From assembly GCF_001571085.1 (NCBI RefSeq), contig NZ_BCTC01000005.1:1-64000 (forward strand): a stretch of 64,000 nucleotides of DNA, given 5' to 3'. The position numbers and the translations under genes were made by a program. Positions 1 through 8,621 of the stretch are shown here, piece after piece (within the stretch, counting starts at the first letter, position 1; the number at the start of each line of letters is the position of its first letter). The DNA comes from Azohydromonas lata NBRC 102462. GTDB lineage: Bacteria; Pseudomonadota; Gammaproteobacteria; Burkholderiales; Burkholderiaceae_C. Under the pieces are notes generated by a model. That model was given only the letters and a program-made list of their open reading frames with translations, ran no database searches and was not told the origin of the DNA.

Positions 1-384
1 CGCCATCAGGCCCACGCGGTCCAGCATCTTCAGACCGCGCTTGAGGGCGTCGTCCTTGTTGCGGCCCAGCACCTTGATCTGCGCCAGCGTGAGGTTCTCC
101 GTCACCGACAGGTGGGGAAACAGCTCGAAGTGCTGGAACACCATGCCCACGTGGCTGCGCAGCTTGGGCAAGTCAGTTTTCGGGTCGGCGATGCTCACGC
201 CGTTGACGACGATGTCACCCTTCTGGAAGGGCTCCAGCGCGTTGACGGTCTTGATGAGCGTGGACTTGCCGGAGCCCGACGGGCCGCAGACGACCACGAC
301 CTCGCCCTTTTGGATGCTGGTGGTGCAGTCGGTGAGCACCTGGAAGCTGCCGTACCACTTGCTGACGTTCTTGATGTCTATCAT
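1..384 (-). CDS. gltL: Glutamate/aspartate ABC transporter ATP-binding protein GltL (partial, C-terminus outside window)
   Basis: This is the cytoplasmic ATPase that powers the amino-acid importer encoded by the three genes upstream of it. The 128 visible residues hold a Walker A motif GPSGSGKST at about 34-42 and a Q-loop region (VFQHFELFPHLSV) typical of the polar amino acid (PAAT/GlnQ) family. The start is the ATG at 384, 12 nt after the gltK stop, so it is the last gene of a leftward gltI-J-K-L operon. The signature and Walker B motifs lie beyond the window edge. Which acidic amino acid is preferred is inferred from the operon, not seen in this protein. Confidence 0.93.
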   Translation of the reverse strand, partial: MIDIKNVSKWYGSFQVLTDCTTSIQKGEVVVVCGPSGSGKSTLIKTVNALEPFQKGDIVVNGVSIADPKTDLPKLRSHVGMVFQHFELFPHLSVTENLTLAQIKVLGRNKDDALKRGLKMLDRVGLMA

Positions 385-396
385 GAGGTTGCCCCC

Positions 397-1065
397 TCAA
401 CGGATGATGGCGATCTTCTTCTGCAGCCGCCGCACGAGCATGGACAGGCTGAAGCAGATCACGAAGTAGACGACCGCGGCGACCAGGTAGGTCTCGACGG
501 GCCGGTTGAAGTTCTTGCCGGCGACCTCAAAACCCTTGAGCAGGTCGTAGGCGCCGATGGCGTAGACCAGCGAGGTGTCCTGGAACAGGATGATGGTCTG
601 CGTGAGCAGCACCGGCAGCATGTTGCGAAAGGCTTGCGGCAGGACCACGAGCTGCATGGTCTGGCGGTAGCTCATGCCCATGGCGTAGCCCGCATAGACC
701 TGGCCCTTGGGCACGCTCTGTATGCCCGCGCGCATGATCTCGGAGTAGTACGCGGCCTCGAACACCGTGAAGGTGATGGTGGCCGAGAGCTCCGCGCCCA
801 GCGGGCGTCCCGTGAGCAGCGGGATGAGCAGGAAGAACCACAGGATGACCATCACCAGCGGTATGGAGCGCAGCGTGTCCACGTAGAGCTGCGCCGGGAT
901 CTGCAGCCACTTGTGGCTGGAGAGCCGCATCATCGCCAGCAGCGTGCCCAGCAGGATGCCGCCGACCATGGCCACCACCGTGAGCTGCAGCGAGAACAGG
1001 AAGCCCTTGGCGACGAAGCCGGTGATGACGTCCCAGCTCAGGAAGGAGAAGTCGAGGTTGAGCAT
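397..1065 (-). CDS. gltK: Glutamate/aspartate ABC transporter permease GltK
   Basis: This inner-membrane permease subunit has 222 residues, the usual length for the HisM/GltK family. It has an N-terminal hydrophobic helix at about 12-40 and several later membrane segments. The cytoplasmic EAA-type loop, which docks the ATPase, is visible near SYRQTMQLVVLPQAFRNM. It is separated by 1 nt from gltJ and pairs with it to form the channel. A GltK rather than a glutamine-permease assignment rests on the neighbours gltI and gltJ. Confidence 0.93.
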   Translation of the reverse strand: MLNLDFSFLSWDVITGFVAKGFLFSLQLTVVAMVGGILLGTLLAMMRLSSHKWLQIPAQLYVDTLRSIPLVMVILWFFLLIPLLTGRPLGAELSATITFTVFEAAYYSEIMRAGIQSVPKGQVYAGYAMGMSYRQTMQLVVLPQAFRNMLPVLLTQTIILFQDTSLVYAIGAYDLLKGFEVAGKNFNRPVETYLVAAVVYFVICFSLSMLVRRLQKKIAIIR

Positions 1066-1066
1066 G

Positions 1067-1807
1067 TCAGCGCGCTCCCGCCTGCGTGCCCGGGATGTGC
1101 AGCCGGCGCTCGATGAAGATGGCGATGCGGTTGACCAGCAGCGCCGAGACGAAGTAGAGCGCCGTCACCGCCAGGTAGATCTCCACGCCGCGCGAGGTCT
1201 CCTCCTGCGCCTGCATGGCGAACATGGTCAGCTCGGCGATCGAGACCGCAAAGGCCACGGCCGAGTTCTTGATGATGTTCATGCTCTCGCTGGTCAGCGG
1301 CGGGATGACGATGCGAAACGCCATGGGCAGCAGCACGTAGCGGTAGGTCTGCGCCAGCGTCAGGCCCAGCGCCAGCCCCGCGTAGCGCTGCCCGCGCGGC
1401 AGCGCCTGTATGCCCGCCCTCACCTGCTCGGACACGCGCGCCGAGGTGAAGAAGCCCAGCGCGAACACCACCAGGACGAAGCTCGGGAAGGCGCGCAGCG
1501 GCGGCAGCAGCGCCGGCACCACGTGGTACCAGAGGAAGATCTGCACCAGCAGCGGAATGTTGCGAAACAGCTCCGTCCACGCGTTGCCCAGCAGCACCAG
1601 CGCGCGGCTGGGCGTGGTGCGCAGGATGCCGACGAGCGAGCCCACCACCAGCGCCACCACCAGCGCCAGCAGCGCCACCGAGAGCGTCCAGCCCCAGGCC
1701 GAGAGCATCCAGTCGAGGTAGGTGATGTTGCCGTCGCTGCCGAAGCAGCTCGGCACGGCCTCGCCCTCTATGGTGTCGCGGCAGAACACCTGCCAATCCC
1801 ATGCCAT
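1067..1807 (-). CDS. gltJ: Glutamate/aspartate ABC transporter permease GltJ
   Basis: This is the second permease subunit, 246 residues. Compared with GltK it has a longer N-terminal periplasmic stretch (about residues 5-30), as is usual for GltJ. Membrane segments follow from about residue 35, and the EAA loop is at ALGLTLAQTYRYVLLPMAFR. It forms the heteromeric pore with GltK. The gltI gene upstream is separated by about 130 nt that hold a hairpin (see the terminator entry), so this gene is probably read at a lower level than gltI. Confidence 0.93.
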   Translation of the reverse strand: MAWDWQVFCRDTIEGEAVPSCFGSDGNITYLDWMLSAWGWTLSVALLALVVALVVGSLVGILRTTPSRALVLLGNAWTELFRNIPLLVQIFLWYHVVPALLPPLRAFPSFVLVVFALGFFTSARVSEQVRAGIQALPRGQRYAGLALGLTLAQTYRYVLLPMAFRIVIPPLTSESMNIIKNSAVAFAVSIAELTMFAMQAQEETSRGVEIYLAVTALYFVSALLVNRIAIFIERRLHIPGTQAGAR

Positions 1808-1845
1808 GCGTTCTTCTCCTTCTTCGGCGCCTGCGCGGCGCGCAT

Positions 1846-1886
1846 GAAAAAGGCGCGGGCAACGCTGCTGTGCGTCACCCGCGCCG
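1846..1886 (-). terminator. Hairpin with T-run between gltI and gltJ (attenuating terminator)
   Basis: On the minus strand, arms GGCGCGGG and CCCGCGCC (positions 1878-1885 and 1852-1859) form an 8-bp GC stem followed by five T residues (1847-1851). It lies after gltI and before gltJ. A partial terminator here would give more binding protein than permease, as is common in such operons; that role is inferred. Confidence 0.6.
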
Positions 1887-1936
1887 CGGCTCAGGGTCCG
1901 GGCGTCACGGTCAAGCCGTGGCCGGCGGCCATGGAA

Positions 1937-2833
1937 TTACAGCTTCTTGGCGTATTCCTCGGCCGGCTGGTCGTTGGGCTTCTTCAGCGCCTCCTTGAGC
2001 AGGTCGCTCATGGGCAGCTTGACCACGGCGCCGGTGGGCGGCGTGGGCTGCATGAACCACTTGTCGTAGAGCTTGTTGATCTCGCCGGACTTGGCCATGT
2101 CGGCGATCGTCTGGTTGACGATCTTGCGCAGGCCCTCGTCGTCCTTGCGCATCATGATGGCGATGGGCTCCACCGACAGCGGCTCGCCCACGATCTTGAA
2201 GTCCGCGGGGTTCTTGCTGCGGGCGATCAGGCCGGCGAGCAGGCTGGAGTCCATGACGAAGGCGTCGGCGCGGCCGGTGTCCACGAGCAGGAAGCTGTCG
2301 GCGTGGTCCTTGCCGAAGACTTCCTTGAACTCCATGCCCTCGGCACGCTTGTGGCGCCTAAGGGTTTGCACGGAGGTCGTGCCGGTGGTGGTGGCCACGG
2401 TCTTGCCCTTGAGGTCGGCCACCGAGTTGATGCCGGAGTTGGCCTTGACGGCCAGGCGCACGGTCTCGACGAAGGTGGTGTTGGCGAAGGCCACGTCCTT
2501 CTGGCGCGCGAGGTTGTTGGTGGTGGAACCGCACTCCAGGTCCACGGTGCCGTTTTGCACCAGCGGGATGCGGTTTTGCGAGGTCACGGGCTGGTACTTG
2601 ATCTCCAGGCGCTTGCCGATGGCCTTCTCGACGCTTTCGACGGCCTTTTCGCAGATGGCCACGTGGTAGCCCACGTACTTGGAGCCACCCAGGGTGTAGG
2701 ACAGCACGCCGGACGACTCGCGCACGCCCAAGGTGATGGTGCCCGTGTCCTTGGCCTTTTTGAGGGTGTCGGACTGGGCTTGCGCTGCACCGGCTGCCGC
2801 CAGGATGGTGGCGACGAGCAGGATCTTCTTCAT
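1937..2833 (-). CDS. gltI: Glutamate/aspartate-binding periplasmic protein GltI
   Basis: This is the periplasmic solute-binding component of the importer, 298 residues. It has a clear Sec signal peptide (MKKILLVATILAAAGAAQA, then QSDTLKK). The body matches the family-3 solute-binding proteins: a GVRESSGVLSYTLG segment near the start, then DLKGKTVATTTGTTSVQTL and AMMRKDD-like segments that line the ligand cleft. The start at 2833 was chosen because AAGGAG lies just upstream on the minus strand and the signal peptide begins there; longer upstream reading has no protein-like sequence. It is first in the gltIJKL operon. Confidence 0.93.
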   Translation of the reverse strand: MKKILLVATILAAAGAAQAQSDTLKKAKDTGTITLGVRESSGVLSYTLGGSKYVGYHVAICEKAVESVEKAIGKRLEIKYQPVTSQNRIPLVQNGTVDLECGSTTNNLARQKDVAFANTTFVETVRLAVKANSGINSVADLKGKTVATTTGTTSVQTLRRHKRAEGMEFKEVFGKDHADSFLLVDTGRADAFVMDSSLLAGLIARSKNPADFKIVGEPLSVEPIAIMMRKDDEGLRKIVNQTIADMAKSGEINKLYDKWFMQPTPPTGAVVKLPMSDLLKEALKKPNDQPAEEYAKKL

Positions 2834-2888
2834 GCGGGCTCCTTGATCAAGAAGTAGTAATGGGAGTGAAAGCATTCTAGGCACGGCT

Positions 2889-4733
2889 TCAGGCCACTCG
2901 GCCCGCCGGCGCGTCGATTGCGGCTTCCCCGCCGCTTTGCTGCAACAACCACATGCGCGCGTAGCGCCCCTGCAGCGCCAGCAGCTCGGCATGCGTGCCC
3001 TGCTCGACGATGCGCCCCTGCTCCATGACCAGGATGCGGTGCGCATCCACCACCGTGGAGAGCCGGTGCGCGATCACCAGCGCCGTCTTGCCCTGCGCGG
3101 CGCTCTTGAGCTCGGCCTGAATGGCGCGCTCGTTGGCCGAGTCCAGGGCGGAGGTCGCCTCGTCGAAGATGAGGATGGGCGGGTTCTTGAGCAGCGTGCG
3201 GGCGATGGCCACGCGCTGCTTCTCGCCGCCCGAGAGTTTGAGGCCCCGCTCGCCCACCATGGTGTCGTAGCCCTTGGGCGTGGAGGCGATGAAGTCGTGG
3301 ATGCGCGCGGCGCGGGCCGCGGCTTCCACCTCCTGGCGGCTGGCGCCGGGGCGGCCGTAGGCGATGTTGTATTCCACGGTGTCGTTGAAGAGCACCGTGT
3401 CCTGCGGAACGATGCCTATCGATTGGCGCAGGCTCGCCTGCGTGACCTCGCGGATGTCCTGCCCGTCTATGGCGATGCGCCCGCCACTGACGTCGTAGAA
3501 GCGGTAGAGCAGCCGCGCCAGCGTGGACTTGCCCGCCCCGGACGGCCCAACCACCGCCACCGTCTTGCCCGCCGGGATCTCGAAGCTCAGGCCCTTGAGG
3601 ATGGGCCGCGCCGCCTCGTAGGCAAAGCTCACGTCCTCGAAGCGCACGCAACCTTCGCTCACGCGCAGCGCTTGGGCGGCCGGCGCGTCGGCCACTTCGC
3701 GGTGCGTCTCCAGCAGGTGGAACATCCGGTCCAGGTCGGTGAGCGACTGCTTGATCTCGCGGTAGAGCACGCCCAGGAAGTTCAGCGGGATGTAGAGCTG
3801 GATCATGAAGGCGTTGATCATCACCAGGTCGCCCAACGTCATGCGCCCGTCCACCACGCCCTGCGTGGCGCGCCAGAGCATGGCCACCAGCGCCACGGCG
3901 ATGACGAGCTGCTGCCCGCTGTTGAGTAGCGACAGCGTGCGCTGGCTCTTGAGGGCCGCCTTGCGCAGTGCTTCGAGGCTGCGGTCGTAGCGGCTGGCCT
4001 CGAACTCCTCGTTGTTGAAGTACTTGACCGTCTCGAAGTTGAGCAGCGAGTCGATGGCCTTGGTGTGGGCCTGCGAGTCGAGCTGGTTCATCTCGCGGCG
4101 GTACTGGGTGCGCCACTCGGTCACGGAGATGGTGAAGGCGACGTAGCACACGAGCGCGGCCAGCGTGATCCAGGCGAAGCCGGTGTCGAACTTCACCGCC
4201 AGCAGCGTGAGCACCAGGCCGACTTCGATGATGGTGGGCAGGATGCTGTAGAGCGAGTAGGAGATGAGCGAGTGCACGGCGCGCGTGCCGCGCTCGATGT
4301 CGCGCGTCATGCCGCCGGTCTGGCGCTCCAGGTGAAAGCGCAGGCTCAAGGCATGCAGGTGGCGGAACACCTGCAGCGAGATGCGCCGCGCCGTGCCCTC
4401 GGTGGCGCGGGCGAAGATGAGCTCGCGCAGCTCGGTGAACACGCTGGTGGACAGGCGCAGCGCCGCGTAGGCCACCAGCAGTCCAACCGGGACCACCAGC
4501 ATGGATGCGGCGCTGCCGGGCTGGATGGAGAGCGCGTCCACCAGCTGCTTGAGCAGCAGCGGCACGCCCACGTTGGCCACCTTGGCCCCGACCATGAAGG
4601 CCAGCGCCGCGCCCACGCGCCAGCGGTAGTGCCACAGGTAGGGCAGCAGCTTGCGCAGGGTGCTCCAGTCGGAGCGGCGGGCGGCGGGGTCGGAAGAGGA
4701 GTCGACGGCGCTAGAGCGGGCCAGGGCGCGCAT
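2889..4733 (-). CDS. Atm1-family ABC exporter (fused permease and ATPase)
   Basis: A 614-residue half-transporter. An N-terminal six-helix membrane domain spans about residues 30-325 and a nucleotide-binding domain about 360-600. Visible motifs are Walker [10 protein letters not shown] (396-404), signature LSGGE (500-504), Walker B ILIFDE (520-525) and the H-loop AHRLST. It resembles the Atm1/HMT1/ABCB7 branch, which exports glutathione-linked or sulfur-containing compounds; the bacterial substrate is not known. The start at 4733 leaves 37 nt to the divergent thioesterase; ATGs at 4763 and 4766 are possible but would overlap it. Confidence 0.85.
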   Translation of the reverse strand: MRALARSSAVDSSSDPAARRSDWSTLRKLLPYLWHYRWRVGAALAFMVGAKVANVGVPLLLKQLVDALSIQPGSAASMLVVPVGLLVAYAALRLSTSVFTELRELIFARATEGTARRISLQVFRHLHALSLRFHLERQTGGMTRDIERGTRAVHSLISYSLYSILPTIIEVGLVLTLLAVKFDTGFAWITLAALVCYVAFTISVTEWRTQYRREMNQLDSQAHTKAIDSLLNFETVKYFNNEEFEASRYDRSLEALRKAALKSQRTLSLLNSGQQLVIAVALVAMLWRATQGVVDGRMTLGDLVMINAFMIQLYIPLNFLGVLYREIKQSLTDLDRMFHLLETHREVADAPAAQALRVSEGCVRFEDVSFAYEAARPILKGLSFEIPAGKTVAVVGPSGAGKSTLARLLYRFYDVSGGRIAIDGQDIREVTQASLRQSIGIVPQDTVLFNDTVEYNIAYGRPGASRQEVEAAARAARIHDFIASTPKGYDTMVGERGLKLSGGEKQRVAIARTLLKNPPILIFDEATSALDSANERAIQAELKSAAQGKTALVIAHRLSTVVDAHRILVMEQGRIVEQGTHAELLALQGRYARMWLLQQSGGEAAIDAPAGRVA

Positions 4734-4770
4734 GATGTAGGGATCAGTGACAACCCTTGCCATCATGCCC

Positions 4771-5169
4771 ATGTCCGAATCCCCTGCCACCCTGCCCACC
4801 GACAAGGAGCTGGTCCTGCGCGTCATCCCCATGCCGTCCGACGTCAACGCCAGCGGCGACGTCTTCGGCGGCTGGGTGATGGCGCAGGTCGATCTGGCCG
4901 GGGCGGTGCTGCCCGCGCGGCGCGCCCAGGGACGCATCGCCACCATCGCCGTCAAGGAGTTCGTGTTCAAGCAGCCCGTGCGCGTGGGCGACCTGCTGAG
5001 CTTTTATGCCGAGATCATCCACTTGGGCCGCAGCTCCATGACGGTGGACGTGGCCGTGTATTCCCAGCCGCTGCATGACGCCAAGCGGGTGCTCAAGGTC
5101 ACCGAGGCGGTGCTGACCTACGTGGCCGTGGACGAGCAGGGCCGCCCGCGGCCGCTGCCGCCCGTTTGA
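4771..5169 (+). CDS. Acyl-CoA thioesterase (YciA/BFIT hotdog family)
   Basis: A 132-residue single hotdog-domain protein that hydrolyses acyl-CoA to free fatty acid and CoA in the cytoplasm. The motif NASGDVFGGWVM at about 26-37 holds the conserved Asp and the start of the long hotdog helix, as in YciA. A KEFVFKQPVRVGD segment gives the central strand. The ATG at 4771 is preferred; an in-frame ATG at 4765 would add two residues. It is divergent from the ABC exporter and converges on the enoyl-CoA hydratase gene. Confidence 0.85.
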   Translation: MSESPATLPTDKELVLRVIPMPSDVNASGDVFGGWVMAQVDLAGAVLPARRAQGRIATIAVKEFVFKQPVRVGDLLSFYAEIIHLGRSSMTVDVAVYSQPLHDAKRVLKVTEAVLTYVAVDEQGRPRPLPPV

Positions 5170-5191
5170 GCACCGGCAGCCTCAAGCGCTT

Positions 5192-5953
5192 TTAGAACTT
5201 CGAAAAGTCCGGCCGGCGCTTCTCGAAAAAGGCCTGGAAGGCCTCCATGGCTTCGGGGCTGCGCAGGCGCTGGACGAACACCTCGCGCTCCTCCTGCAGC
5301 GCCTGGCGCAGCGCCGGCAGCAGCGGCGCGCGCATCAAGGCCTTGGTCGCGCGCACCGCAGCCGGCGGCAGCTGCGTAAAGCGCGCGGCCAGCCGCCGCG
5401 CATGCGGCAGCACTTCCGAAGGCGGCATCACAGCATTGGCCAGGCCCAGCTCCACGGCCTCGGCGCCCGTGAAGGCATCGCCCAGCAGCAGCTTCTCGGC
5501 CGCGCGGGCATGGCCCAGGCGCTGTGCCAGCAGCAGGCTGGAGCCAAACTCCGGCACCAGCCCCAGGTTGACGAAGGGCAGCGCCAGCCGCGCCTCGTCT
5601 GACACCACCACCAGGTCACAGTGCAGCAGCAGCGTGCAGCCTATGCCTATGGCCGCGCCCGTGACGGCGGCCACCAGCGGCTTTTCCAGCGCCAGCACCG
5701 CTTCCATGAAGGCAAATACCGGCGCGTCCTCGGCGCCGGGCGGGTACTTCATGAAGTCCTCCAGGTCGTTGCCGGAGGTGAAGATGCCGGGCTGCCCCGC
5801 CACCAGCACCGCGCGCACGGCCGCGTCGGCCTGCGCGGCGCGCAGCGCCGCGGCCATGTCGGCGTACATCTGCGCGGTCAGCGCATTCTTCTTCTCGGGG
5901 CGGGCGATCTCCAGCGTGGCGACGCCGTCGACGTTGGCGGTACGGATGCTCAT
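5192..5953 (-). CDS. Enoyl-CoA hydratase/isomerase family protein
   Basis: A 253-residue crotonase-fold enzyme. The oxyanion-hole segments are FTSGNDLEDF (about 58-67) and AAIGIGCTLLLHCDLVV (100-116). A catalytic-type Glu lies in LGLVPEFGSS (Glu135). The second Glu of classical hydratases (position 144 in the rat enzyme) is not obvious here, which favours an isomerase-like (ECI/PaaG-type) activity over a true hydratase. The exact substrate cannot be told from sequence. The gene is convergent with the thioesterase, and a common role in acyl-CoA turnover is only suggestive. Confidence 0.85.
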   Translation of the reverse strand: MSIRTANVDGVATLEIARPEKKNALTAQMYADMAAALRAAQADAAVRAVLVAGQPGIFTSGNDLEDFMKYPPGAEDAPVFAFMEAVLALEKPLVAAVTGAAIGIGCTLLLHCDLVVVSDEARLALPFVNLGLVPEFGSSLLLAQRLGHARAAEKLLLGDAFTGAEAVELGLANAVMPPSEVLPHARRLAARFTQLPPAAVRATKALMRAPLLPALRQALQEEREVFVQRLRSPEAMEAFQAFFEKRRPDFSKF

Positions 5954-6072
5954 GAATCAGGCTCTTGAAGCCGAAAGTCCGAAGGCGGCTCACGATAGCA
6001 GTGTCAAGGCCTTTGCACCCCCTGTTGATGCGTCCATGCGCAATGGATTACGCTTGACGAGGGAGAACTGAC

Positions 6073-6630
6073 GTGGACGTGCTGCAACTCGACGTGTCCG
6101 GACGACCGCAAGCTTGGATCACCGCCCGCGAGGCGGCCGTGATCTACGCCACCGACGGCGTCGCGTGGACTTTGGGCGACCCCTGCGCGGTGCTGCGCGG
6201 GGGCGTGCAGCGCGCCACCGGCCGCATCTCGCGCATCGAGGTGCATTCCATCATCGCCGTGCGCGGCGCCATTCCCAGCCGCGCCTGGCGGCAGACGCCG
6301 GCGCTGAGCAACTCCAAGCTCTTTGCGCGCGACCGCTACTTCTGCGCCTACTGCGGCCACCACCTCCCCGCCGACGAGCTCACGCGCGAGCACGTGGTGC
6401 CCACCTCGCGCGGCGGCGCCGACACCTGGCTCAACTGCGTCACCGCCTGCCGCTCGTGCAACGGCCGCAAGGGCAACCGGCTGCCGGAGGAGGCCCGCAT
6501 GAGCCTGCTGTACTTGCCCTACGTGCCCAGCCTGCACGAGGACATGATCCTGCGCGGGCGCCGCATCCTGGCCGACCAGATGGAGTTTCTGCTCGCCAGC
6601 GTGCCGCGTTCGAGCCGGCTGCACGGCTGA
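6073..6630 (+). CDS. HNH endonuclease domain protein
   Basis: A 185-residue protein with a C-terminal HNH nuclease fold: a zinc knuckle CAYC (91-94), the catalytic His in REHVVPTSRGG (His107), Asn121, and a second CRSC pair (126-129). The first 80 residues show no domain I recognise. The start is GTG at 6073, supported by GAGGGAGAA about 6-14 nt upstream; no ATG fits. Proteins of this architecture are widespread single-copy genes in proteobacteria. No methylase, integrase or other restriction partner lies beside it, so it need not be a defence gene. Confidence 0.82.
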   Translation: MDVLQLDVSGRPQAWITAREAAVIYATDGVAWTLGDPCAVLRGGVQRATGRISRIEVHSIIAVRGAIPSRAWRQTPALSNSKLFARDRYFCAYCGHHLPADELTREHVVPTSRGGADTWLNCVTACRSCNGRKGNRLPEEARMSLLYLPYVPSLHEDMILRGRRILADQMEFLLASVPRSSRLHG

Positions 6631-6838
6631 GCTTCACGCTCGACGCGGCGCGATCTCCTGGCGCACGGCGCTGCGGCTTTACGTTGCAGCAACGCACCCG
6701 CGCTAACCTTCGCCCCGTCCGTTTGGGCTGCGCCCCGTTTTCAGCGTCCGGCCTACGCCGCGCCAAGGCCGGTACCCCAGCCGTCAACGCGACGCTGCCG
6801 GCAAGCGTTGCGCTGCCACCTGCAAGGGAACACATCAC

Positions 6839-7393
6839 ATGAACCGCATCAAGACTCTGGCCGCCCTGGCGCTGGCCGCCGCGCTGGCCGCCTGCAGCAC
6901 CACCAGCCCCGACGTCATACAGCGCGGCGACGCGCAGCGCCTGTCGCAGATCCAGGACGCCACCGTGCTCAACGTGCGCGACGTGGTGGTCGAGGGCAGC
7001 CAAAGCGGCGCGGGGGCCGCCACCGGCGGCGTGCTGGGCGGCATCGCCGGCTCCACGCGCAGCAGCGGCCGCGAGTCGGTGGCCATCGGCCTCGTGGGTG
7101 CCGTGGCCGGCGCGCTGGCGGGCAACGCCATCGAGCGCGCCTCCACGCGCGAGAACGCCGTGGAGGTGCTGGTGCAACTGCCCAGCGGCGAGCGCCGCGC
7201 CATCGTCCAGGCCAAGGGCAACGAGAACTTCGTGCCCGGCGAGCGCGTGGTGCTGGTCACCACCGGCGGCAAGACCCGCGTGGTGCGCAACCCCGGCGGC
7301 GCCGGCTACTACACGCCCGCTCCGGCGCTGGCGCCGCAGCCCACCCAGCCCGGCGCGCCCGTCTATTCGCCCAACGGCCGCCCGGCGTACTGA
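6839..7393 (+). CDS. Outer-membrane lipoprotein with glycine-zipper domain (SlyB/PcP-like)
   Basis: A 184-residue lipoprotein. Its signal peptide ends in the lipobox LAAC (Cys at about 19). A long Gly/Ala segment at about 55-95 (GAGAATGGVLGGIAG, then GLVGAVAGALAGNAIERA) is the 2TM glycine-zipper typical of SlyB. A small beta-rich part (about 100-155) and a Pro-rich tail follow. SlyB-like proteins sit in the outer membrane and respond to envelope stress. The preceding 208-nt gap carries no other gene and probably holds its promoter. Confidence 0.82.
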   Translation: MNRIKTLAALALAAALAACSTTSPDVIQRGDAQRLSQIQDATVLNVRDVVVEGSQSGAGAATGGVLGGIAGSTRSSGRESVAIGLVGAVAGALAGNAIERASTRENAVEVLVQLPSGERRAIVQAKGNENFVPGERVVLVTTGGKTRVVRNPGGAGYYTPAPALAPQPTQPGAPVYSPNGRPAY

Positions 7394-7463
7394 AAACGCC
7401 GCCGGGGGGCGCAGGGCTGCGCCACGCCGCGGCCCACCCCGCAGGCACTTTCTCCTGCGGCCG

Positions 7464-7703
7464 CTACACGTCCAACGTGTAAACCTGCGCCTCGCGGCGC
7501 TCCTGAGGGTTGTGGCCCAGAAGCGGCTTGTCCCAGTCGGCGCCGTGGGCACCCTGGCCGGGCACCAGGCCGCTGGTCATCACCGCCACCTCCTCGCTGG
7601 TGGCGTCGAACTCCGCCACCTGCACGCGCTGCTCGTCGAAGAGCCGCGCCACCATGGCGCCGCCGGAGTCGATCAGCACCAGGAACTTCGCCGGTTTCTG
7701 CAT
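7464..7703 (-). CDS. Small uncharacterised protein (79 aa)
   Basis: I do not recognise a family. The start at 7703 is supported by GGGAG about 6-10 nt upstream; a longer reading upstream has low-complexity shadow-like sequence. The protein is mixed alpha/beta in appearance, with a hydrophobic first strand (KFLVLID) and a Lys/Asp/Gln-rich remainder that ends in VYTLDV. It has no signal peptide or membrane segment. It sits alone on the minus strand between two envelope-protein genes on the plus strand. Confidence 0.6.
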   Translation of the reverse strand: MQKPAKFLVLIDSGGAMVARLFDEQRVQVAEFDATSEEVAVMTSGLVPGQGAHGADWDKPLLGHNPQERREAQVYTLDV

Positions 7704-7908
7704 GGATTCTCCCGAGGTTTTTTGCGTCTGATTTCCAGGTCTCACGGCGCCCAGCCGCACGGCGCCGGGCCATTGTCGGCCCGGCAAGCGCGGTGCCCAG
7801 CAGCGGGGAAAGCCCTGAGCACGCCCGGCCTGCGCGGGCGTGACGCTTGCCCGCACGGTGCATGCCGCCCACCCCGCGGCGGACCTCTTCCACAACAGGA
7901 GCCCTCAC

Positions 7909-8427
7909 ATGAAGCGTTTGATGTCCAGCGTCGTGCTCGGCTGTTCCATGGCCCTCTTCACCGGCCTTGCAGGCGCGGCCAACGGCATGGTGCGCAGCGA
8001 CCGCAACTTCATGGAGCAGGCGGCCCAGAACGGGCACGCCGAGGTCGAGGCCGCCAAGCTCGCGCAGAGCAAGAGCGGCAACGAGAAGGTGAAGTCCTTC
8101 GCCGCGCAGATGGAGCAGGACCACACCAAGACCAACGACGAGCTCGCCGCGCTGGCCTCCAGCAAGAACGTCAAGCTCCCCACCGAGCCCTCGGTGGTGC
8201 AAAAGAGCAAGGCCAAGGCGATGGGCGCCCTGGACGGCGCGAAGTTCGACCGCCAGTACGCCGACACCATGGGCGTCAAGGCGCACGAGGACACACTCAA
8301 GATGTTCCAGAAGGCCGCCTCCGGCGCCAAGGACCCGGACGTCAAGGCTTTCGCCGCCAAGACCGTGCCCGCGCTGGAGCAGCACCTGAAGATGTCGCGC
8401 GACTTGCGCGCTTCGCTGGGCAAGTAA
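7909..8427 (+). CDS. DUF4142 family periplasmic protein
   Basis: A 172-residue secreted protein with a Sec signal peptide (about residues 1-24, ending GLAGAA). The mature part is almost all helical, with the DUF4142 ferritin-like pattern: FMEQAAQNGHAEVEAAKLA, then FAAQMEQDHTKTNDEL, FDRQYADTMGVKAHEDTLKMF and a final TVPALEQHLKMSR. The family is a predicted four-helix bundle linked to stress in many Burkholderiales; its biochemical role is unknown. The ATG at 7909 follows ACAGGAG and starts the signal peptide; an upstream in-frame start at 7840 lacks support. Confidence 0.85.
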   Translation: MKRLMSSVVLGCSMALFTGLAGAANGMVRSDRNFMEQAAQNGHAEVEAAKLAQSKSGNEKVKSFAAQMEQDHTKTNDELAALASSKNVKLPTEPSVVQKSKAKAMGALDGAKFDRQYADTMGVKAHEDTLKMFQKAASGAKDPDVKAFAAKTVPALEQHLKMSRDLRASLGK

Positions 8428-8558
8428 GCACCTGACGCGAGCTTCCCGGGGCCTGCTCGCAGCGCACACCGGGAGCCGCCCGGGAGCGCCTGGCCAACGC
8501 CCCGGGCCTGTTGCGCCCACTACAGCGGCTGCATCAGCACAACCCCCATTAGCAGTGG

Positions 8559-8575
8559 TTTCCATATCATGGAAA
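8559..8575. promoter_or_regulatory. Palindrome upstream of the receiver-PAS gene
   Basis: Arms TTTCCAT and ATGGAAA are a perfect 7-bp inverted repeat around ATC, 47 nt before the ATG of the receiver gene. Position and symmetry suit a dimeric regulator site or promoter overlap. The binding protein is unknown. Confidence 0.35.
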
Positions 8576-8621
8576 ATGCTGAGTGCGCGAAAAGCATCAA
8601 ACGAAGTGGGGGGAAGAAGTC

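Noticed and set aside
6073-6630. HNH endonuclease as part of a restriction or mobile element
   Set aside because: No methylase, recombinase or intron features are adjacent; this type is a common chromosomal gene.
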